DNA from: a virus | DNA: 64,000 nt | Virus record (IMG/VR): IMGVR_UViG_3300032516_000011 | Coordinates: 39,724 to 103,723 of that record | Strand: one strand, 5' to 3' | Part shown: one piece after another, positions 36,916 through 45,722 of the stretch | Numbering within the stretch: position 1 is the stretch's first letter | Layout: the number at the start of each line of letters is the position of its first letter | Program-made: the position numbers and the translations under genes | Notes under the pieces: generated by a model | Database searches by the model: none | What the model saw: the letters and a program-made list of their open reading frames with translations, nothing else | What the model was told of the DNA's origin: nothing

Positions 36916-39084
36916 TTATTTCGTTACTACTTCAACCTTGTTCTCATTCACACATACTTCAAAATTCTTTGCTTCTGGGATATCCAAAAGAAGATCTGAC
37001 ATACGTGTTTCTACCTCTTTTTCAAGAAGTCGGCGCATTGGTCGAGCACCATACTCCTGAGAATAGCCCTTCTCAAGGAACCAATCTTCGGCTTCTGGTG
37101 TAAAGGTTACCGTGAATCTTTCGTTGATATCATTAACCATAAGACGCATAATTTTTCGCATATCGTCTTTAGTTAATTTATTAAATGTAACGATTTCATC
37201 CAGACGGTTAAGAAATTCTGGTTTGAAAAAACTCTTCAGTGCGGCTTTGAGATTCTTTTTCATATCTTGATCCGCAGTAGTGTCTTCAAATCCAAGTGTT
37301 CTTTTACCGACTGTTTCGACACCGATGTTTGATGTAATAATGATAATGGTATTACGAAAACTAACCGTACGTCCTTGTGCGTCCGTTAATACCCCATCAT
37401 CAAAGATTTGCAAAAGTACATTGAATACATCTGGATGTGCCTTCTCAATCTCATCAAATAGAACCACTGAATAAGGTTTTTTACGTACTTTTTCAGTTAA
37501 TTTACCACCACTGTCCTCGTATCCTACATATCCAGGAGGTGATCCAATAAGCGAGGATATTGTGAACTTATCAAAAAATTCACTCATATCCAATCGTATC
37601 ATGGATTGCTCGGAATCAAATAGATACTTAGCCAATTGTCTGGCTGTTTCGGTCTTCCCGACGCCAGTAGGACCGATAAATAAAAATGTACTCGGACGTT
37701 TATCACTTTTAACACCCGTTCGTTTTCTCTTAATTGATGTAGCTATGGCTGTAATGGCTTCCGACTGCCCAACAACATTGGTTTCAAGGTCCTGTGCAAT
37801 GTGTTTGAGCTTATCCCGTTCCGATTGATTGAGATTGGTAATTGGAACGCCCGTGGTTTTGGATACGACTTTCCTAATGATGCCGTCATCCACGGATGTA
37901 GCACCGGATAACTTTGCCACCGCGGCAGCCTCATCAAGAACATCGATCGCCTTATCCGGGAGAAAGCGGTCTTGAATATATCGTTCAGTAAGTTCGATGA
38001 TAATAGGTATTGCAACATTTGGTATCTTTACTCCATGATAAAGTTCATAGACATATTTAATTTGATGCAGAATTTGTGTAGTTTCTTCAAGTGTAGGTTG
38101 CTCGACCATTAACTTCTGAAATCTACGTTCTAATGCCCCATCTTTTTCAATATGTTTTCGAAATTCATTGGCCGTCGTTGCTCCAATACATCGAATATAT
38201 CCACGTGACAATGCTGGTTTTATGATGTTTGCAGCGTCACCCGTTCCCTCAGATCCGCCCGTTCCCATAAGTGAATGCATCTCATCGATGAAAATAATTA
38301 TATCGGGATTCTTCTGTAACTCTTTAATAATCATTTGCATTCTTTGTTCAAATTGCCCGCGATATTGCGTGCCGGCAATAATTGAATTAAGATCAAGAGA
38401 AAGTATTCGCTTATTTACTAATGAGCGTGGCACATTGCCTGAAGCAATACGCATCGCAAGCCCTTCAACAATGGCAGTTTTTCCTACTCCTGACTCACCG
38501 ATCAACGCTGGATTATTCTTTTTCCGGCGTGCTAGGATTTCAATTAGTCGCGTAATTTCGGAATCACGTCCAATGACGGGATCTAACTTATTCTCCTGAG
38601 CAAGAATCGTCAGATCCATCGAAAAAGCATTCAGTGCAGGAGTATTTGAAGAGCCTGTACGATCACTAAACACTTTTTTCTTTGCCTCTCCTGGCTCTGT
38701 ATACCCAGTTTCAGTTAGCATTTTTGATGCTACACTGTCGTGTGTACGATAAAGGGCATGTACCAAAGTTTCAGCAGAAATTGTTCCGTTCAAAGATACA
38801 AACTTTGCAAAATTTAAAACGTAGTGCATTGCATGAGATATCTTTGGAATAGGATTGGTTAATGCCACATCTCGTTGTGTAATACGGAATCTGTCAGACA
38901 GTAGCGTGCGTAATTTTCCAATGTTTGTACCATTTTTATTTAATAACATTACGCCGTCATTATTTTCATGCTCGACGATAGCATATAATAGTATTTCGGT
39001 TGAAATATTATCTTGATTTAATTCTGTAGCTTTTTTTCGAGCAGTTGTAAATATCTCTTCAACTTGCTGAGAATACTGACTCAT
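36916..39084 (-). CDS. ClpC/ClpA-like AAA+ unfoldase
   Basis: 722 residues. A Clp N-domain (1-145), first AAA domain with GESGVGKT and FIDEMHSL, and second with GPTGVGKT and LFDEIEKAHPDVF. There is no ClpB-type long middle coiled coil, only a short link, so it is ClpA/ClpC class. The loop TLGF in VGKRTLGFEDTT sits where ClpC and ClpA carry their ClpP-docking (I/L)GF tripeptide. It should unfold substrates for ClpP, and a ClpP gene is in this window at 63334. A ribosome binding site (AAGGAG) precedes the ATG. Confidence 0.87.
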   Translation of the reverse strand: MSQYSQQVEEIFTTARKKATELNQDNISTEILLYAIVEHENNDGVMLLNKNGTNIGKLRTLLSDRFRITQRDVALTNPIPKISHAMHYVLNFAKFVSLNGTISAETLVHALYRTHDSVASKMLTETGYTEPGEAKKKVFSDRTGSSNTPALNAFSMDLTILAQENKLDPVIGRDSEITRLIEILARRKKNNPALIGESGVGKTAIVEGLAMRIASGNVPRSLVNKRILSLDLNSIIAGTQYRGQFEQRMQMIIKELQKNPDIIIFIDEMHSLMGTGGSEGTGDAANIIKPALSRGYIRCIGATTANEFRKHIEKDGALERRFQKLMVEQPTLEETTQILHQIKYVYELYHGVKIPNVAIPIIIELTERYIQDRFLPDKAIDVLDEAAAVAKLSGATSVDDGIIRKVVSKTTGVPITNLNQSERDKLKHIAQDLETNVVGQSEAITAIATSIKRKRTGVKSDKRPSTFLFIGPTGVGKTETARQLAKYLFDSEQSMIRLDMSEFFDKFTISSLIGSPPGYVGYEDSGGKLTEKVRKKPYSVVLFDEIEKAHPDVFNVLLQIFDDGVLTDAQGRTVSFRNTIIIITSNIGVETVGKRTLGFEDTTADQDMKKNLKAALKSFFKPEFLNRLDEIVTFNKLTKDDMRKIMRLMVNDINERFTVTFTPEAEDWFLEKGYSQEYGARPMRRLLEKEVETRMSDLLLDIPEAKNFEVCVNENKVEVVTK

Positions 39085-39324
39085 AGTACTCCTTTTATTT
39101 TATTATGATTATATACTTGGAAAGGAATTCTTAGTTAGGACTAAAGCTTCCTCACTTCAACCCCATTGCTCAGGTCTGGCCGATTAGGTCCATTTATTAT
39201 ATAAATAATTCCCTGTCAAAAGTCGTAACGACTTTATATAGCACTATGACCTTAGGTGCTGTATTTGTGCCCAAGATCCATAGTTAGCACCCACCTTTAG
39301 TAGTAATCCAAGAATTCCCTATTA
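39085..39324 (-). other. 240-bp intergenic region
   Basis: No gene seen. A short hairpin AAAGTCG/CGACTTT lies near 39218-39235. TTGACA and TATAAT are both present on the minus strand but only 12 bp apart, so no good promoter can be called. It is the likely leader for the ClpC-like gene. Confidence 0.35.
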
Positions 39325-39609
39325 TTAATTTGATATGTTTGCGTCGTCGAATGTCTCTCCAGGAGCAATTCCTTGCATTTCAGGAGAATTTTCAGCCGCC
39401 TTCATTTCCGCTGCGATAAATTCATTTAAAGACTGTCCAATTTTTCCTTCCGGATCTTTACTGATAATAAGTGTACAAATATCATCAACAAGTTCTGGAG
39501 GAATCAATGGTGGGCATAAAATGACTGGGGTAGCTTCCATGGCCTGTCCCTGATCGCCCCAAGCAACCATTCGTATATCGCCATCGGTTATAACAAAATA
39601 TTGGTCCAT
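39325..39609 (-). CDS. Small acidic hypothetical protein
   Basis: 94 residues, acidic, between the Pnkp-like gene and the ClpC-like gene. The helical middle (LVDDICTLIISKDPEGKIGQSLNEFIAAEMK) may be a dimer surface. The acidic end suggests disorder. It is not recognised. Confidence 0.5.
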   Translation of the reverse strand: MDQYFVITDGDIRMVAWGDQGQAMEATPVILCPPLIPPELVDDICTLIISKDPEGKIGQSLNEFIAAEMKAAENSPEMQGIAPGETFDDANISN

Positions 39610-39625
39610 AAAAATATGGGCACCT

Positions 39626-41800
39626 TTAAGTGCCCTTCTCCTTATAATACATGTTTCTCAATGTGATGATATCTCTGGCTAATTCTTCTTCGGTTCTAGT
39701 TTTTAACCAGGCATAAAAATAATTAGCTTCAGGAGTAATTAATCCTGAGAGATTCACCTGTCGTCTTGCTCTTAACGCGTCTTTGACCACCCGCATGTGT
39801 TTCCAGAAATTATAATAAGGAAGCTTTAGCTTCATCATAAAACCTTTGGAATCTTCGAATACCATACCCTCAACGGCTGTAGTTTTTATCTTTTGGGCTA
39901 CATTGTAGTATCTGAAAAGCTGTTCGCGATTTTCTATTTGACATCGCAATCGTTTCCATGAAAGATTATGGCGCTGTGCAAATGTTGCGGTCTCTTCGTA
40001 TGGAAGCTTCTCATAATCCAATGTTCTTCGTACGAGATCTAAAAGAATTATGGCATATTTCATTGGATATTCGATTATATGTGGGTCGGTTTCCTGATTG
40101 ATAACTTCGAATACGAGCGAAATATTCTTTTCTTTTAGTTCCTGTTTAATAGCTTCCAAACCCACATTTGGTTTGGCTAGTGCCCAAGTTCGTTTAAACA
40201 TATCCGGGTAAATACCTTCGATTGAACTTTTTGAGGTAAAGAGTAGTTGGTCGGATGCTGTATCATAACCAATCATTCCAAGGAACCCATTATACTTGTC
40301 GAATACATTGACTGGATATTCTAATTTCACTGTTCCAATCTTTGTATCTTCCTGTTCGTTTACGTTGAAGAACTTGTTGTATGATCGAGCTACAATCTCG
40401 TTAGTCTTTGTGTTGATGAAAAGACCCCGAGCTTTCACTGTCATACCGTCCCAAACCTTTTTGTAGAAGGCATTCCTCGTGAAATTGAAGGAGGAGATAT
40501 CACCATAAGGACGTTCTGTTATGTATCGATTACTTCTTAACTGTTGAACGAATGAGTCGGATCCAAGGGTTGTTTCCACTTTTATATTCTTAGGACGAAA
40601 TACCGTATTCTTCACTTCTTGTACTACTATTTCATCTGTCAATAAAGTAAGTGTCACAACTCGAAGATTTTCACCAAACTCTATATCACCTTGAAGATTA
40701 TAGTATTTGGGATTTATCATTGTTGGAGATTTGGTTACGTTGCGATGTCCAGCTATTTGAATTGCATTTGTAGGTGAATTTTGCATCCATGATTCAGCAA
40801 CCTCAAGCATGTCTTCGTATTTTCCTACGCCTTTGATAAATTGTTCAGTAGCGATAGTTATGAGGCCTAAATCATCTGGAAGTTTGGAGATGCCGGCATG
40901 ATTAACTAATAGTAATCTGCTACCGTAATAGAAATAGGCTATCTGTGCAAATTTTCTACACAGTTGTCTAATTTCGCCTTTATCTAGATTACTGGCATCC
41001 AGTTCTTTCATTGTTTGGAAGAGAAACTCGTTTGAACGAATACTCACTATCTCTCCATGAGCCCAATGCTTCAGCCAGCGTTCGTGATTACCTTCGAGAA
41101 GAAGAATATTTGGTTTGGTATAGTTTTCCACTAACCAACGAACAACTTCGGTATTCTGGATACCGCGATCAATATAATCTCCAATAAAGATATAGTAGTG
41201 ATCCTCACAATAACCATTTTGCTCAAACCATTGTTTGAGTGGTTCATAGCATCCGTGAATATCGCCTATTACATGGATGGCTTTATAGTGACTAAGATCC
41301 AGAGGAGTATAATCAAATACGGTATTATATTCATGTGGCTTTACCACTTGAACATATCCGGGTACTGGCTGACTTTTAATACGCGCATCTAAGTTATCTA
41401 ATACATGCTCCGGCACCCATTTGTATTCCGCACGTGCTTTGTTTTGTATTTTACAAGTCTCTAATGGTACGTCCGAAAAATCTATACAGAAAATTCGATA
41501 CCGATATTCGCCTGCGAGGTTTTTATATTTGGCAAAATCACTTCCTTTGGAATGAGTAGCATCTATAAATACCAATTCTCCGCGCCCCATTCGTGTTTCA
41601 AGCATTTCAAATAGAAGTTGCCAAACCTTACGATCGTTTTCAGGACTGATGGCTAAAACTCCTTTTGTAGTTAATATTGGAGATTGTAGTTGGAGTCGAA
41701 TGTCATCTGCACATAATGTATAGGGGGTTAAGCCCTCTGTGGCAAGCCAATGTGACTTTCCACAGCCAACATTGCCGCGGAGCAAGTATAGATGTCTCAT
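39626..41800 (-). CDS. Pnkp-like RNA repair enzyme: kinase, phosphatase and ligase
   Basis: 724 residues in the three-domain order of bacterial Pnkp. Kinase: P-loop GNVGCGKS (9-16) and CADDIR. Phosphatase (about 180-380): GDIHG, GDYIDRG and GNHERW metal-binding motifs of the calcineurin-like family. Ligase (about 410-724): the nucleotidyl lysine K502 in FDKYNGFLG, with downstream strand motifs. Together they would heal and seal broken RNA ends. Bacterial Pnkp works with the Hen1 methyltransferase; none is seen here. It shares one base with the IF3 stop (TAATG). Confidence 0.83.
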   Translation of the reverse strand: MRHLYLLRGNVGCGKSHWLATEGLTPYTLCADDIRLQLQSPILTTKGVLAISPENDRKVWQLLFEMLETRMGRGELVFIDATHSKGSDFAKYKNLAGEYRYRIFCIDFSDVPLETCKIQNKARAEYKWVPEHVLDNLDARIKSQPVPGYVQVVKPHEYNTVFDYTPLDLSHYKAIHVIGDIHGCYEPLKQWFEQNGYCEDHYYIFIGDYIDRGIQNTEVVRWLVENYTKPNILLLEGNHERWLKHWAHGEIVSIRSNEFLFQTMKELDASNLDKGEIRQLCRKFAQIAYFYYGSRLLLVNHAGISKLPDDLGLITIATEQFIKGVGKYEDMLEVAESWMQNSPTNAIQIAGHRNVTKSPTMINPKYYNLQGDIEFGENLRVVTLTLLTDEIVVQEVKNTVFRPKNIKVETTLGSDSFVQQLRSNRYITERPYGDISSFNFTRNAFYKKVWDGMTVKARGLFINTKTNEIVARSYNKFFNVNEQEDTKIGTVKLEYPVNVFDKYNGFLGMIGYDTASDQLLFTSKSSIEGIYPDMFKRTWALAKPNVGLEAIKQELKEKNISLVFEVINQETDPHIIEYPMKYAIILLDLVRRTLDYEKLPYEETATFAQRHNLSWKRLRCQIENREQLFRYYNVAQKIKTTAVEGMVFEDSKGFMMKLKLPYYNFWKHMRVVKDALRARRQVNLSGLITPEANYFYAWLKTRTEEELARDIITLRNMYYKEKGT

Positions 41801-42273
41801 TATAGTTTCCTTAACATAGTTAGTATTTGATTTCCTTCACGCTTTGGAGATTCCATTGTTGCTTTAGTCAACAATATTTTTATTTTTTCCAACACTTCAT
41901 AGCCTTGTTCCGGGTGTGTCATTTCACGCCCATGAAATTTCACTACTATGCGAATAGGATGCCCTTTTTCTATTAGACTATTTATTTGTCGCGCCTTAGT
42001 TTGTAAATCATGGGCAGCAATTTTAACTCCAAATCTGAATTCTTTTAAATCAGGGGCCGGTTTTGACTTATGTGCTTTTTTTTGTTGGTATTGAAACTTT
42101 TCAAAGTTTTGTAACTTACATACCCCACGACCAACTTCAACAAGATCCAGCTCTTTAGAATGAGCTAACTTTATTGCTTCTGCAGTAGCAAGTGTGCCCA
42201 GATTGGTCCCAAGCTCATCAATTACGATTACTTGCTTATCTGTTATTTGATTATTGACGCGGTTCAAGTTCAA
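41800..42273 (-). CDS. infC: Translation initiation factor IF-3
   Basis: 157 residues. RVNNQI and NLGTLATAEAIKLAHSKELDLVEV form the IF3 N-domain, followed by a basic linker and the C-domain with KEFRFGVKIAAHDLQTKARQ, FHGREMTHPEQG and EGNQILTMLRKL. Bacterial IF3 is about 170-180 residues. No ATG fits the conserved start; the frame begins with TTG at 42273, preceded by GGAG. IF3 binds the 30S subunit and proofreads the initiator tRNA. It is coupled to the Pnkp-like gene and overlaps the gene before it by 23 nt. Confidence 0.88.
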   Translation of the reverse strand: MNLNRVNNQITDKQVIVIDELGTNLGTLATAEAIKLAHSKELDLVEVGRGVCKLQNFEKFQYQQKKAHKSKPAPDLKEFRFGVKIAAHDLQTKARQINSLIEKGHPIRIVVKFHGREMTHPEQGYEVLEKIKILLTKATMESPKREGNQILTMLRKL

Positions 42274-42589
42274 TTTTCTCCAAAGATTGGAAAGTTGTAT
42301 AAATATAAAAAGTACCTAAATTTGTACCCGTATTGGAAAAACATAGCCGTAATTTTATTACGTCGGAATCTGCCCTATAAGGTAAGGTCCAAGAAAGAAG
42401 TTCTATTTCAGTACCTATAGGAAGGGTTAGAACTCCTGTTTGATGATAGGTATTAGAGACTGGTGCAAATAACTTTCGTCCGTGCTTCTCTACACGTTGT
42501 CTAGCATGTTCAGTACTTAAACGTGCATGTATCTCGGTATCTATCATTACGGTAAATTTTTTTTGGGCCCCTAAAAAATTAAATCTCAT
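42251..42589 (-). CDS. Hypothetical protein before IF3
   Basis: 112 residues, mostly beta strands (FTVMIDTEIHARL, GVLTLPIGTEIELLSWTLPY, FYIYTTFQSLEKI). It overlaps both neighbours by a few bases. It is not recognised. Confidence 0.5.
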   Translation of the reverse strand: MRFNFLGAQKKFTVMIDTEIHARLSTEHARQRVEKHGRKLFAPVSNTYHQTGVLTLPIGTEIELLSWTLPYRADSDVIKLRLCFSNTGTNLGTFYIYTTFQSLEKIELEPRQ

Positions 42590-42933
42590 ACTTTTTTGTA
42601 TTTTGGTTTTAATATTTTCTCTTCGTCATCAGTATCTTCGGACAGAGTAGAAAGAAACGACATTTTTTTAGGAATGACATTAACTTCAGTCTCTGGCCCA
42701 TAATAATTAAATCGTTCCAGAAGAGATGATAAATTAATTCGGAGTTGCATTCGTACCACCATACGTTTTGAAGAACGCGCTTCGTTTTCTATATATTGGC
42801 GGTACATTTGTAAACGTTTATGTCTCTGTAAGCCAATTAATGGCCGTATTTCAGAGGCTATTGAATCAAAATACGGTTGTAATACTTGATTGACAATTTT
42901 TATTTTCGGATCTATGGATGGAATTTTAAGCAT
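42586..42933 (-). CDS. Hypothetical protein
   Basis: 115 residues, helical and basic, with many Arg and Lys (LIGLQRHKRLQMYRQYIENEARSSKRM). The C-terminal part is acidic (SEDTDDEEK). An RNA- or ribosome-related role is possible from charge and from IF3 nearby, but not shown. Confidence 0.45.
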   Translation of the reverse strand: MLKIPSIDPKIKIVNQVLQPYFDSIASEIRPLIGLQRHKRLQMYRQYIENEARSSKRMVVRMQLRINLSSLLERFNYYGPETEVNVIPKKMSFLSTLSEDTDDEEKILKPKYKKV

Positions 42934-42942
42934 ACATTACTC

Positions 42943-43422
42943 CTAAAATAATAGGTGTTCTAATTTCATTTCTTGGTTAATCCAAAAATTTAAACTTCGT
43001 TCAAACATAAAATCAGCTTTAGAAGCAGCTAATTCGCCAGCTAATTGTAATTTTTCATTCGGCCGACTCCGAAACACTATACTCATCTTTATACTAATAA
43101 CCACCAAATAACAAATAGCAACTAAAAACATTACGCGCGGAACCCATTGAAGCGTATCCGCTAGTGTTTTATATAAATATGTTTTTAGCGTATATTTACG
43201 CAGTTCAACAAATAATAAATTTGGGTATTTAGTATCAAATAAATACCCCGTACATAATCCAATATGAGATTGATTTCCACAGGCACCTGTGCAATCTCCA
43301 CGAAAATTTACAACCGTTTTTCCACAACCTTCACATACTATTGCATTATTTCGAATTTTGGTACAAAATGTGTCATGGTCCATGCCTAAAGTCTTAGCAC
43401 ATTGCCTACAATATTCTGCCAT
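42943..43422 (-). CDS. Zinc-finger protein with a membrane segment
   Basis: 159 residues from the ATG at 43422 (an earlier GTG at 43443 would overlap the previous gene). Cysteine pairs (CRQC, CEGC and CTGAC) form one or two zinc sites in the first 60 residues. A hydrophobic segment (WVPRVMFLVAICYLVVISI, about 105-125) anchors it in the membrane. It is not recognised. Confidence 0.5.
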   Translation of the reverse strand: MAEYCRQCAKTLGMDHDTFCTKIRNNAIVCEGCGKTVVNFRGDCTGACGNQSHIGLCTGYLFDTKYPNLLFVELRKYTLKTYLYKTLADTLQWVPRVMFLVAICYLVVISIKMSIVFRSRPNEKLQLAGELAASKADFMFERSLNFWINQEMKLEHLLF

Positions 43423-43429
43423 AGAGGGC

Positions 43430-43618
43430 TCATCTCTGCCCACGGGTGGTTCTGTGTTTATTAAGATATTCTTTTTTTAATTGTCGATATACGCCTTTGG
43501 TACAGTTTGTGGCCAATACAACGGCACCATTTGAATCTACGGTGTATTCTGCTTTTGGAAAACCTACTGTAAGTGATCTTGCCTTTTGTCTTAACGCACG
43601 AGCTTTTCTTCCGTTCAT
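43430..43618 (-). CDS. Small basic protein
   Basis: 62 residues, very basic at both ends (MNGRKARALRQKARS and KKEYLNKHRTTRGQR). It is first in the run ending with IF3 and Pnkp and just after the tRNA-Gln gene. The charge suggests RNA binding. It is not recognised. Confidence 0.5.
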   Translation of the reverse strand: MNGRKARALRQKARSLTVGFPKAEYTVDSNGAVVLATNCTKGVYRQLKKEYLNKHRTTRGQR

Positions 43619-43649
43619 ATTTTCCTCATAATTTAGTTTAGTTTATTGC

Positions 43650-43725
43650 TGGCTGGGAAGGAAGGATTTGAACCTTCAACGCCAGCCTCCAAAGGGCTGT
43701 GATCTACCAATTGATCTACTTCCCA
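43650..43725 (-). tRNA. tRNA-Gln(UUG)
   Basis: Full cloverleaf: acceptor TGGGAAG/CTTCCCA, D-arm GATC/GATC, anticodon stem CAGCC/GGCTG with loop CTTTGGA (anticodon TTG), T-arm GAAGG-TTCAAAT-CCTTC, then GCCA. The CCA end is encoded, unlike most tRNAs here. The U1-A72 pair fits tRNA-Gln. Confidence 0.88.
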
Positions 43726-43735
43726 AAAAATATCA

Positions 43736-43753
43736 GGGGCCCTTTTGGACCCC
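43736..43753 (-). terminator. Likely terminator or processing hairpin before tRNA-Gln
   Basis: Minus strand: stem GGGGTCC/GGGCCCC with loop AAAA, then TGATATTTTTT. It lies between the permuted tRNA-like region and tRNA-Gln. Confidence 0.55.
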
Positions 43754-43855
43754 CGATTCTTGAAGAGTGGCCAGCCTATCCGTGCCGACCACCCAAACGA
43801 TTTCAATACGTTTTTGTATTGTTTTGCCTGTTCACCTAATGCTGTGAAAGAATAC

Positions 43856-44057
43856 AACAGATATTACAATATCAAGTTAACCATTTGCTCTGCCTCTGAG
43901 CTACCGAGCCATATCGACGTATTAAGCAGCGGTGTGCACCCGCATGCTGGAAACGTCGGCAAACCTTCTGCTTGTCACGTGCATCAAGCGCACGTAAGGT
44001 TGCATAGAGACTCGGGCGGGACTCGAACCCGCGACCTTCTGGAAAATACCATCTGTT
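43856..44057 (-). ncRNA. tRNA-like RNA in permuted order (3' half before 5' half)
   Basis: On the minus strand a T-arm (GCGGG-TTCGAGT-CCCGC, 44032-44016) is followed by CCGAGTC (44015-44009) and T. About 98 nt later come GGCTCGG (43910-43904), TA and a perfect D-arm GCTC/GAGC (43901-43887). GGCTCGG pairs fully with CCGAGTC (six Watson-Crick pairs, one G-U), making a 7-bp acceptor. Outer arms AACAGAT (44057-44051) and ATCTGTT (43862-43856) can pair too. The layout matches a permuted tRNA or the tRNA part of a two-piece tmRNA, but the anticodon stem is weak and no tag peptide is clear. Confidence 0.5.
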
Positions 44058-44313
44058 ACTCCTTCAACACAGATCTGGTTACTCAAACGGCTTTGGGCAA
44101 TCTGGACAAGTTCACGGACAAGTACGCTACTATTCGCTGGGTGTACCCAGGTCAAAGCGACAAGTTCAAGGACAAGTTTATACCCAAAATTTTATTTGTA
44201 TCTTGGTGTTGCCAACTCAAGAGCGCGTTTATAGAGACGAGTGTTGCGAAATGCCTCGTCTCGATCTCCACGACTAATGACTATAGCAACTAAATACCAG
44301 CAATCGGTATCCA
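44058..44313 (-). other. Non-coding stretch with short repeats
   Basis: No gene seen. The 19-mer GACAAGTTCACGGACAAGT at 44105-44123 recurs with one mismatch at 44159-44177. A perfect 8-bp hairpin GAGACGAG/CTCGTCTC lies near 44234-44262. It probably belongs to the same RNA as the permuted tRNA-like element. Confidence 0.4.
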
Positions 44314-45069
44314 TTACTTACCGGACAAGATGAAGCCGAAAAGTTTTGAACCGATAGTGTTGGTCGAAGCTTCAGCATCATTTGCTTTCCGAATTGCCTT
44401 TTGAACGGCAGTCAGAAGCTTGTCTACTCTTTCAAGCAAGTTTGACTTGTAAGAGGAGGTGACTCTGGAATCCCATTGCATTTCAGTATAACTGCCGATG
44501 GTTTCCGTCTTCTCTTCTTTCTGAACTTGCGGAGGATGCTTATCTGTTCCGGGGTGAAGTACAAAAGGAACAGATACTTTTCTCGTGCGATACTGAACCA
44601 ACGGTTCAGCAAGCTTGAAAATATCCTTGCCCTTTTGCGAATCTTCGACCCACTTCATACCATTCGGAATCGTCGGAGCATTGAGAATGACCGAGCGGAT
44701 CTTCTGCAAACGATGCTCTAAAGAAAGCAGGAACGTCGCGGGGAGATTCGTCCCTATCATTACCCCATCCACGATAAGATCTGCCTTTGCTCCTTGGTTA
44801 GTAGTTTCCTTTTGGAGTAACCAGTCGTACTCGTTTCCAACCGTGTCGAAGGTATACTTCAACTTTGCAGGGACCGTATCGACAAGCTCCTTGGTATCCG
44901 GAGGTACGAGATCTTTATCACCTTCAATAAACGGTGCATATGTTTTGATTCGGCCAGTGTAAAACTCAACCGCCTTGTCTTTAAATGTCTTGATAGTCTC
45001 CTCGATAATCGAGTGTGCGCGGCCGACTGTATCCTTCTCTACCGCAAGAAGTTCGTGCATTTTTCCCAT
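44314..45069 (-). CDS. Conserved-looking hypothetical protein, 251 residues
   Basis: A helical protein with a long amphipathic N-terminus (AHSIIEETIKTFKDKAVEFYTG), a central KLKYTFDTVGNEYDWLLQKE segment and a helical C-terminus. GSYTEMQWDSRVTSSYKSNLLERVDKL looks like a regular conserved block. It is soluble, of unknown role, and set alone after the tRNA-like region. Confidence 0.55.
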   Translation of the reverse strand: MGKMHELLAVEKDTVGRAHSIIEETIKTFKDKAVEFYTGRIKTYAPFIEGDKDLVPPDTKELVDTVPAKLKYTFDTVGNEYDWLLQKETTNQGAKADLIVDGVMIGTNLPATFLLSLEHRLQKIRSVILNAPTIPNGMKWVEDSQKGKDIFKLAEPLVQYRTRKVSVPFVLHPGTDKHPPQVQKEEKTETIGSYTEMQWDSRVTSSYKSNLLERVDKLLTAVQKAIRKANDAEASTNTIGSKLFGFILSGK

Positions 45070-45081
45070 TGGTTCTATTCC

Positions 45082-45501
45082 TTACAAGTTTAATGGTAGC
45101 GGTACTTTACTTCCCGCCGAAATTTTTGACATATTAGTTATATAATCACTAATCTCATCAGCAAAATTGCTGTATACATCCGAATTTTCTATTATTATAT
45201 GATTCGGTTCTATAGTATAGCCCTTTTTCGCTTTTTCATTGATGAGTTTTTGAAACGTATCTTTATCGTAATCTTCGTGCATCCCTGATATACCACCATC
45301 GAATGGTCCCCAAAATCGTGCTAAGTACATCTTCTTATTATGCGTTGCTACGATAAAAATATAAAGCTTATTAGATGTTCCCGTTGTGCAACGAGTAATG
45401 ACATAGGTCATTATCTTTTTGTTATTAACGAGTGGTCCCAAACATGCTGGAATTGATAAATCAACACTCAATATGGAGGAAGTTTTTTTCTTACGGGGCA
45501 T
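45082..45501 (-). CDS. WGR-like domain protein
   Basis: 139 residues. ARFWGPFDGG, then a helix FQKLINEKAKKGYT, matches the shape of WGR domains (a W-G-R-like turn, a strand pair, then a helix ending KKGY), which bind nucleic acid ends in PARP proteins. The terminal part is hydrophilic. Recognition is tentative because the central W-G-R is W-G-P here. Confidence 0.5.
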   Translation of the reverse strand: MPRKKKTSSILSVDLSIPACLGPLVNNKKIMTYVITRCTTGTSNKLYIFIVATHNKKMYLARFWGPFDGGISGMHEDYDKDTFQKLINEKAKKGYTIEPNHIIIENSDVYSNFADEISDYITNMSKISAGSKVPLPLNL

Positions 45502-45722
45502 TATTGAGATCTTCGTTGATATTGTTTAGAGCGCTGTAGTTGTTTCTTTGTCGGTTTTGTACTCATGCATTTCTTTGTGGTACCGACACGTTGTGCACTT
45601 ACACCGTACCGACTGCCCCAATCACTAAGTAAATTGTTTGGAGCATCTGGTGTAACTACTATGCCCGTGATTGATTCAGCAAATGTAATTGGAGCTACTT
45701 TATTTTTAAACTGGGCTGTCAT
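45501..45722 (-). CDS. Small hypothetical protein with basic tail
   Basis: 73 residues, with a basic C-terminus (KPTKKQLQRSKQYQRRSQ). It shares a stop/start base with the WGR-like gene and overlaps the gene before it by 4 nt. It is not recognised. Confidence 0.5.
   Translation of the reverse strand: MTAQFKNKVAPITFAESITGIVVTPDAPNNLLSDWGSRYGVSAQRVGTTKKCMSTKPTKKQLQRSKQYQRRSQ

Noticed and set aside
39200-39230. Promoter before the ClpC-like gene
   Set aside because: TTGACA and TATAAT are present but only 12 bp apart.
43745-44293. 182-residue plus-strand ORF
   Set aside because: Part of its translation (SGGTRTRDLL) is the reverse of a tRNA T-arm, so it is a shadow of the RNA region.
43736-44313. 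Complete two-piece tmRNA
   Set aside because: The tRNA-like order fits, but I could not find a clear tag peptide ending in LAA or AA, so it is listed only as tRNA-like.
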